A stretch of 64,000 nucleotides of DNA from Syncephalis fuscata (taxonomy: Eukaryota; Zoopagomycota; Zoopagomycetes; Zoopagales; Piptocephalidaceae), in contig JAHLTZ010000033.1 of the NCBI GenBank assembly GCA_025786725.1, positions 124,001 to 188,000 on the forward strand. Direction: 5' to 3'. The notes beneath the pieces are model-generated. The model had not been told where the DNA came from. It searched no databases and worked only from the letters and a program-made list of their open reading frames with translations. A program made the position numbers and the translations under genes. Shown here one piece after another: positions 56,605-64,000 of this stretch (position 1 is the stretch's first letter; every line of letters begins with the position of its first letter).

Positions 56605-59600
56605 TTAGTCTTTGTCGGACCAGCGGTTTACATAAAGCAAATACGGTTCTTGAACACCAAAGGTAGTTGTACGATTACGCATACTACGTCGATTCGTCTC
56701 TTGTTGTAGTGCTTGCTTTTGCTCCTCCTGTAAATCATTGTACATTGAGTAAACACCGGGTTGTACTATTTTTGCCTGTTGCACTTACCTCTTGCTGATT
56801 GTGTGTCTCCATATTTTCGATAATTGTTTCTCTGTGCTTGTCGAGTACACGACGCAGTGCCATTTCTCGTTCACCTCGTACATCTAAGCCGGCTCTTAGT
56901 TGATCCAGCTAATTTAGCGTTGATTAATTAGACTATTGTTACTTAAATCGTTACATTAAAACAGCTTACCTGCTCTGGTTGATTGATGTACAGCCAGCGA
57001 TCGGCATGTTGTGTCGTCCACATGTGTGTCCATAAAGCTTTGATATAGCTAGAGCTATGTTTAAGTAGTTCACGTTCATCCTCCATTGGCGGTTGAATAT
57101 ATAAACGTTCACCTGTATTGGCATCGTCGTAACTGGCCATGCTGCTCACGAACCAGTAGCGTCGATACCAACGATCGTAGCCCAGTGGAGTAGCCCGTAC
57201 AGCCAGACACCGACTAATAGCACGATCAAGTTGTTCACGCTTTATTTATACAGTTAATTGCGTGCCAATTTTAAACTGTTTATATTACTTACTTTACGAT
57301 TAAGTGTACGCTCTTCATCGTCTAATTTACGACGAAGACGTTGCTCTTCTCGTGCCTTGTCGTATTCTTTCTGGCGCTGTGCTTCTTTTATTTCACGCTC
57401 CAAATTCTTTACTTTTAGTCTGGCTTGACGTGCTGTTAATCCACTGCCACTACCACTGCCTCTACAAAAATATACATGATATTAATTAAAATTTAATGGC
57501 TATTTTACCCTGTATTTACTTACGCGTCATCACTTTCGTGTGCAGTATCGTGTGAAACTGATAAAGGTGTTCCTTCACGATCTCCATTGGCCGATGCTGC
57601 ATCGCTATCTGTACCTGCTTGTATATTAACTTCCAAACGCTGAGCCAGTCTATAAATATTTAATAAGCAACTTTTGCGTATATTATTATTATTGGCATTA
57701 CTAATCCACTTACAGTCGTTTCAATTCACGGCTAACATCCACTCGTTCTTTGCGGAGTTCTGCTACCTTCTCGGCTGCTGTATCCATTCCATTACTGTGT
57801 GTTATTGTATAAATCAGTGATTTCTATAGTCTACATTCGTTGCGCTTACCGAATCACCGTTCCATCAACAATAAGATCTGTAAACCAACAATAAATAGCC
57901 AGTTTTTGATCCGGCTTAAGTGTCACGTAATTTTCTGCCAAATCTTCACATGACGTGCCAGTTTCTGTTAGATGTTTAACGATAGTAGTGTATCCAGGCA
58001 ACGAATCTTCATTTGCAAGCTAGTAAATTACAATACGTTAATTTATACCAACGTTGCAATTACTACGTACCTCATGCATGCAGCCTAGTAGTCGTGCCTC
58101 CCAGTATAATTCTTCACTTGCATCTTGCCACCATTGCACGCTCTTCTTATGTAATTCTAAACTATCCAGTGGATCTTCAAGTATTTTATCTGTATCCATA
58201 GAATCATCATCCTCGTTATTTGTATTTTTATTACGAGTGGATTTCTTCTTATTTGAATCTCCATATGTGGAGTCATCATCCTCTTCATCATCCTCTTCTT
58301 CATTGTCATCATCGTCGTCGTCGTCATCGTTGTCGTCCTCTTCGCTAGATTCATCTTCTGAATCTTCAAGTCTCGACTTGAGTTCTTCTCTATCTTGAGC
58401 GGCACAGCGCAACAAAGTTGCATATGTTGCCGCCGTTAAACTACACGGTGGATCCACCGTACTGTGCAGTATAGATTGGCGAAAATCGTTAAGTGAAAAG
58501 GGCGTCAACTTCAACGCCGTACTAGTGGCCAATCATTACTATACAGCTATTTGAATTTATTACAAAACTTACCAGAAAGTAGAGAAAAAGCCCCATGTTT
58601 CGAATGCACTAGCAAACCAGCCACTTTCGACGTTAATGGTCAGTTCTGATGTTGGCTGTGCGCTACCAACTAAAAGTAAATCCTCAATAGGATATTTAAC
58701 CTTTTCTTCTGGTACTTTATAAATGAATTAATACCAAGTGCTATATAAGTTAATCCAAAACATTACCTCGTGCTCTTTTGTCCGGTACAGTGGATGCATC
58801 TTGCATACTACGTTATCAGGTATAAACCGAGGTTCTACACGCTCCTCTGGCGTTTGTAGTGCTGGTGGTAACTGTATTACACATTAATAAGTGATATATA
58901 CGCTATTTACAACAACTTACCCGTTTCTTATTGCGCTTCTTGGCTGCTTCCTCTCGTAGAATTTGTAAGTCCATAGGAAGTTGTGATGAAATGTTATAGA
59001 TATGTGCAATTTCTGGCTACAATTTCATACAATTTGTTAATTATAGTTAATTAACTTATTATAAATTTTTGTTACCTTAACTACCCAAGGTGCATTAATA
59101 TAATTCTCTTTTACTGCTGCTTCACGAATAAACTGTCGAAGTAGTTGTTTGGTAAACGTTTGACGATTACGACTAAGATATCATATTATGTTAAAAACTA
59201 TGCTACACCTTCAACTGCATCTTACCTAAGATAAGCTCCTTCCACTACTAATTCGCCAGGATGACGACCGAATACATCAACTATCTGTATACGATATTCA
59301 ACCTCTGATGCATCTGCCAGATCCAACTCATCAGGTGGCGGTGAAGGCATTGGAACATCGTTAAGAATATGCTGTAGACTAGTACGTGGTCTACGTGGAA
59401 GCACTTGAGTTACACGCACTGCATACGGTAGGCCATCATCTGCTTGATAGTTTAGCGGTTCATCTATGAAAAAGCGATTTTGTAGCTTATGAAATGCCTC
59501 ATCCACCAACGCATCAATACGCGACGTTTGAAACTGGACCAGCTTAAGCACGGCGCGACGCAGTCCATGCGACGGTAATCGCTCCTCTATTTCCTGTCGT

Positions 59601-59890
59601 GATCGTTGCTCTGAAGCAAGTGCCTCTTCATACGTAAGGTTCTGCCGGCCTGTATGTTCGCACTGCCAAATCGGTTTACGATAAAATTGATAACGTGCCA
59701 GATAATCACTAAATAGTGTGATAGTGTTAATTATTACACATTTATTGCTGCACTAACTATGCCAGACTTACTCGTACGAACGAAACACTTCGCCTGTAAA
59801 TCGAATCATCCAACACGGCTGGTCAGATTCTTCGTGCTGATAATTCGGCAACGATACCAGTGTCACTCGCTTTCGCCTAAATAGCGGCAT
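56605..59890 (-). CDS. ITC1: Itc1/Acf1-like ISWI chromatin-remodelling subunit (one apparent frame break)
   Basis: Fourteen exons: 59890-59772, 59708-59226, 59172-59076, 59016-58921, 58871-58767, 58714-58573, 58521-58071, 58019-57850, 57794-57714, 57649-57524, 57461-57293, 57239-56970, 56908-56789 and 56727-56605; about 850 residues. It starts MPLFRRKRVTLVSLPN with a WAC domain (PCWMIRFTGEVFRSYD), then KYPIEDLLL, a DDT domain (LTPFSLNDFRQSILHS, CSLTAATYATLL), an Asp/Glu run, a WHIM-like LGCMHE...LPGYTTIVKHL and YDRWYRRYWFV, plus Arg/Glu-rich coiled coil. Such subunits target the ISWI ATPase to nucleosomes. Phases agree throughout except from exon 5 to 6, where one base is lacking; an extra A in the A-run at about 58778-58781 would restore it. 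Confidence 0.9.
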
Positions 59891-62309
59891 GGCTTACTGA
59901 TTGGCTTTTACTGTTTAGCCGCGATGCTAAAAGTATATACTAGTGTTGTGCGCTAGAGCAATAAACTAGAACAAGATTGTTTATAATGATCAATAGATTA
60001 GACCAATCTTACGCGCCTGCCAGCTGAAGTTCCACTATTGCTATTGCCGTTTATTACGAGTCCAGTAGTTGAATGGATTCACACCAAAGGTGTTTTATAA
60101 AAGACGCGACAATACTGGTAACAAAGATTGGCACCAGTCGAATAAAGGGTAACGACAGTAACAACAACAACAACAATAATAATAATAATAGCAATATGAA
60201 AAGAATAGGAAAAGGAAAGGGGGAAGCTAAGGTAGGCAACGGAAGGTTGCGATTGTTGCAGCGGCCCTGAAGTAGGCTCATTTTTTTCAAGCATCTTTAT
60301 TGGTTTTCACGACCATGCCACAAACAAATGTATACTTGTCGGCCTGCCCTCCCCGTCTGCTTGCTTTTCATTCGTCCACCGCTAAAACAGCAGCTGCAGC
60401 ATCAGCATCATCATCATTATTTCTCGGCCCACGCCTGTTCAGCATTACACACTTGTGTCAGATCGATGCAACCAATTGGGAATAGCGCAAGCGGTAATCT
60501 TGTAGTGGCGACTCCGCTTCTGTATAAGAACCAAGATTGTCTGTGGCTGGTATTTTCCCTTTTCATAGTTTTAAACCATTAGCGCAATCTAAAACTGTAT
60601 TTGGACAAAAGTGGATCCAAGGAAAAGTGAGGTGAAGTGTAAAAATGATGTGGCGGAGTACGTGACGCTGTGAAATCTTAAAATAAATTCTGATTGGCCA
60701 ACACAAGTCACTCGGCATGCGAGGGAGAAAGGGGAAAGGTCCGCGCACCACCAAATGGCCATGCTGTCAAAAGCATTTTTGCTCGTATATTGATTGCATT
60801 CCTAATATACCGTTTTCTCAATAGATATAGACTTGTTGGCACTTGATCGATAGCTTGGAAAAAGGGCTATCTGATGGAATTGTTTTTGAGATAATAAAAA
60901 ATGGGCAAAAAACAATTTGTGTAGCTATTAACAACAGTACAATTGTATTTTTTTATTAATATGACGTTCACATTTGTACATAATAAAAATAAATAAATCA
61001 AGAATTAATAACAACCTATTATATTTCTAAACACATCTAAAGAACAGAGGCCAAAACTTGGACTAAATAAATAGCGAAACTAAGATAGATATTAGTAGCA
61101 ATTATGTGATAATTAAAGTAATTAATGATTATTTAATAAACTAAATATTCATGTTAAAAACAGAGACGTTGCTATTGAAGTCAGCCAAAATGCCATTTAA
61201 ATGTATTATATATAAAAAAATAGCCATAGTTAATTTAGCTTAATGTAGCTTGGTTAAGCAACTATTGGTTAGTTGTATATTGCTGTCGTATAGGTAGATA
61301 CTTGTTTTGAATGCAGTCTAATGATAAGTGTCATATCAATAAATACTAGTACAAGTTATCACGCTAGATGAAATTATTGGTAAAATATAAACTTTGGGCA
61401 ACGTATATAACTATAGAACTGCATATGGATTTTTATTATAAAATGATCATAGTGTGCATTGATAGCTACTCGAGCATAGGGGCTAAGTATATATATATAT
61501 TATCACTATAATTGTAGATATTATTGAACATGGAACTACGTCGTTGCTAATATTTTATAGTAAAGCAATAATCAGCCAATTTTAACCATTATAACATTAC
61601 TTATAGTATGCTAGAATATAGATATTACCAAAGAAATGAGTCAGAAACGTAAAATAATATCAATCCACCTACATAGCCAAGTTTACAAGTACTGCTGATA
61701 AAGTATATTATACATGCACATGACCAAGTAAGCCTGATTGAAATATACAAACAATATAGTTAGTAATAAAAACATAAGCTTTACTAATAATATACAGAAT
61801 ATTATATAATGGGATAAATGAACAAAGATAATACAGGAATAATGGCAAAGCTATAGTATATACGAATAATATTATAATATAAATCAAACAGACAAATGAA
61901 GTATTGCATCTAGAAAAATTATAAGTATAATAATTATTAACAAGTAAATAACTATTACATTGATATGTGCTATTAATATTTTTATAGCAAATATCGTAGC
62001 CAAGTACAGCTATTTTATGATACAAAATTTTTAATAACATATAAAGAACACCGTCATTATTTTAAATTTATAAACTAAAGCCGTATTTGGTTAAGAAATA
62101 TTGCTAAGAAGATTGGTAGAATACCGCGTCAACCGCTACTAGTCATAGGCCAGATAAAAGTACTGCTGAGTTAGATTGTTTAAGTAGTGGAGGAGAATAA
62201 AGAAAAGGAAAGAAAGATGCAATGTAGATTATATGCTGTGCAGTTGATAAAGTATTCTTTATAATACGGAACCAAAAGGGATAATGTAATAGGAATAACA
62301 GATTAATAT
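59891..62309. other. Intergenic region upstream of ITC1
   Basis: 2.4 kb. It contains an AAC/AAT repeat (60160-60195) and, from 60880 on, very AT-rich DNA. Overlapping short frames at 60054-60582 lie on both strands over simple repeats and are not convincing genes. Confidence 0.5.
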
Positions 62310-62750
62310 GGTTTGAATGTAAAATGACTAACATCTAATAACACTTAATCTATTGAACATGATGATGAATGGTGGATGGTGAATGACATTAGAGTTTAAA
62401 ATACTCATCATTGTAGATTCTTTATCCAGTATGCATATATCCTCTAGCCATTCATACTATTTTATTGTTTACCCACACAAGCTGAAATTTATTAATAACA
62501 AGATTTAGTAGCAAACGAGCAATGTTTTTGGATAAAAAAGACAAAGTAAGTATAAGATATAGTGAGTATACAACATGGATAGCACGGATAGCAGAGTTGA
62601 AGTTATAATACATATGGCACAATGAATAAAATGAGTGAAACATATAAAAGCATGGAAATAAAACGTAGTTGCTATGCCATAGAATGATATATGTAGATGG
62701 AGAATATATGCGTACTGGATAATAGATTAAGGACGATTAGTCATATCTAC
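62310..62750. mobile_element. TIR element, copy B (about 0.44 kb, right end degraded)
   Basis: The left end (GTAAAATGACTAACATCTAA near 62318-62337, then TCTATTGAACATGATGATGAATGGTGG) closely follows copy A, then matches copy C through ATACTCATCATT and ATCCAGTATGCATATATCC. The interior shares GTTGAAGTTATA and GAAACATATAAA with copy A. The right end keeps the subterminal GCGTACTGGATAATAGATTA and a terminal TTAGTCAT, but about 100 bases between them in copy A are missing. No transposase. Confidence 0.7.
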
Positions 62751-62844
62751 GCAGGGGATCATCCCTCCATTGAGTAAAACAAATTGCAATAAGCAATAAG
62801 TGGTGACGTAGGACTACGCCTCGCAACCATAATTGTATTAAGCC

Positions 62845-63692
62845 ATGTTGATTGCTACAGTCAGACCTACCATCTTCTCTTTATTGCCTAAACGTACTCT
62901 TTTACGTCCATCAGTTCGACTCTTTACCACACGTAATACAGTTGTTGCTAAAATGGATATCGAATATAGCGGACACAAAGGCTATTTCGCTGAGCCAACG
63001 GAGCCGTCCGTCATCTCTCCTACGCATGGTTTGGTCATTGTCCAAGAGTGGTGGGGTATCAACCCAGCCATGAAAGCACTAGCCCAACGCTTTGCTAGTA
63101 CGGGCCTTCTTTGTCTGGTGCCAGATCTCTACGGAGGCCGAGTTGCTTCTACAGCCGATGAAGCAAAGCACCTTTTTGACGGGCTCGACTGGCCTGTTGC
63201 CGTTAAAGAAATCCACGCTGCGGCCACCTATTTACGTAGTAAAGGCTGCGGTAAAGTGGTAGTCACTGGATTCTGTATGGGTGGCGCACTTACCGCTGCA
63301 TCCGCCGTATTGAATGCTGATGTATTCGATGGAGCCGCGCCCTTCTACGGCATTCCACCTCCTACACTATGCAATCTTGAAGAAACAAAGATACCAGTGC
63401 AAGCACATTTTGGATTGCGTGATACGCATGCCGGCTTTTCCGATCCAGTGGCGGCCAATGCCTATGAGGAAAAGTTGAAGATAAGCGGCATTAGGCAAGT
63501 AATATTACAGTGATAAACTACCATAAAACTGTAGCTAATACATGATCATACGGCAATTAAACTTCTAGATATGAATTCCACCGATACGATGCAGATCATG
63601 CCTTCATGAATGAGAAACGCCCCGAAGTTTACAGTCCAGAATGTGCTCAATTGGCCTTTGAGCGAGTGGTTGATTTTGTTAAATCCATTTAA
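62845..63692 (+). CDS. Dienelactone hydrolase family protein
   Basis: Two exons (62845-63494 and 63569-63692), 257 residues, alpha/beta-hydrolase fold. The catalytic triad is visible: Cys144 in TGFCMGGA, Asp193 in FGLRDTHAGF and His227 in DADHAF. Upstream motifs VIVQEWWGINPAMKALAQRFA and VPDLYGG are typical of the family, which hydrolyses dienelactone and related esters; the natural substrate in fungi is usually unknown. The first 36 residues (RPTIFSLLPKRTLLRPSVRL) look like a mitochondrial presequence. A second Met at residue 37 (MDIEYSGHKGYF) would give a cytosolic form of usual family length. The intron 63495-63568 has a GC donor (TTAG|GCAAGT); its splicing is required to reach the catalytic His. 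Confidence 0.94.
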
Positions 63693-63807
63693 TAAACGCT
63701 TAGTTTTGTGAATACTAATCCATAGACAAGGCCACGCAGTCGTGTGACAGTTTTAATACGCAAAAATGTGCTAGTGCCCATTTTTATAGCCTTTTATTTT
63801 ATTAGCA

Positions 63808-64000
63808 ATGAACATTACTGAAATAACTGATCTTCTTTCTGACTTGGTACTGGAGAAAGAGCTGAAGAGTATGGATTCCGCCACTAGTACGGCCATCAGA
63901 CTCGTATTGCAGACCGATAAAGACTGGGATTTGTCGCTCAAATGTGCGGAAGAATGGCACAAGGAAGATATTGACGAAACACAAGCTGCTCTTACTTTGG
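63808..64000 (+). CDS. Unknown protein, N-terminal part, cut by right edge
   Basis: ATG at 63808 with 64 codons open to the window end: MNITEITDLLSDLVLEKELK, then SMDSATSTAIRLVLQTDKDWDLSL and an acidic helical stretch. The composition is coding-like and helical. It begins 115 bases after the dienelactone hydrolase stop on the same strand. The family is not recognised. Confidence 0.55.
   Translation, partial: MNITEITDLLSDLVLEKELKSMDSATSTAIRLVLQTDKDWDLSLKCAEEWHKEDIDETQAALTL

Noticed and set aside
58054..58423. Poly-Ser and poly-Met/Thr frames
   Set aside because: They are shadows of the Asp/Glu-rich stretch of the Itc1-like gene.

Overview
This window is eukaryotic nuclear DNA and almost certainly fungal. 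Genes are split by many short introns (about 50-150 nt), intergenic DNA is AT-rich, and the gene set is typical of fungi: a Ctk2-type cyclin, Tma16, Itc1 with WAC and DDT regions, and three WOPR-domain (Gti1/Pac2, Wor1/Ryp1-type) regulators. Low GC, long Asn/Gln/Ser tracts and protein divergence suggest an early-diverging lineage (Mucoromycota or Zoopagomycota). That placement is inference.

Layout. 1-15 kb is gene-dense housekeeping DNA: a Ctk2-like cyclin cut by the left edge, a secreted cysteine-rich protein, IMP dehydrogenase, Tma16, a small unknown protein, Pno1/Dim2, tRNA-Thr(TGT), a Vps74/GOLPH3 protein and the Fe-S scaffold Isa1. A Fanzor/TnpB-like C-terminal remnant follows at 14.6-15.0 kb. 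15.5-32.4 kb holds a histone-fold-like unknown gene, a complete 14-segment Pms1 mismatch-repair gene, a 7-TM RGS protein, a 4.9 kb stretch with no gene I can support, an F-box/LRR protein and a diverged paralogue of the histone-fold-like gene. 35.8-48.5 kb is an array of three WOPR genes, all on the minus strand, separated by 2.5 and 4.0 kb of non-coding DNA. 50.6-55.2 kb is mostly non-coding, with coding-like shards and one small gene. 55.2-64 kb holds linker histone H1, an Itc1-like ISWI subunit, a dienelactone hydrolase and the start of one more gene.

Themes. Chromatin and transcription genes are common here (cyclin, histone-fold pair, three WOPR genes, H1, Itc1). There is no operon-like organisation and each gene seems to have its own promoter. 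A non-autonomous terminal-inverted-repeat element occurs three times (34.1, 54.0 and 62.3 kb). Four introns use GC instead of GT at the donor, always followed by AAGT.

Caution on sequence quality. Five otherwise convincing genes (Vps74, WOPR-1, WOPR-2, Itc1 and the 52.7 kb gene) each need exactly one extra base to stay in frame, several next to homopolymers. A shared technical cause is more likely than five mutations, so small indels should be assumed elsewhere too. Exon boundaries were derived by hand from GT/GC-AG sites, phase continuity and family similarity recalled from memory. No database search was possible.
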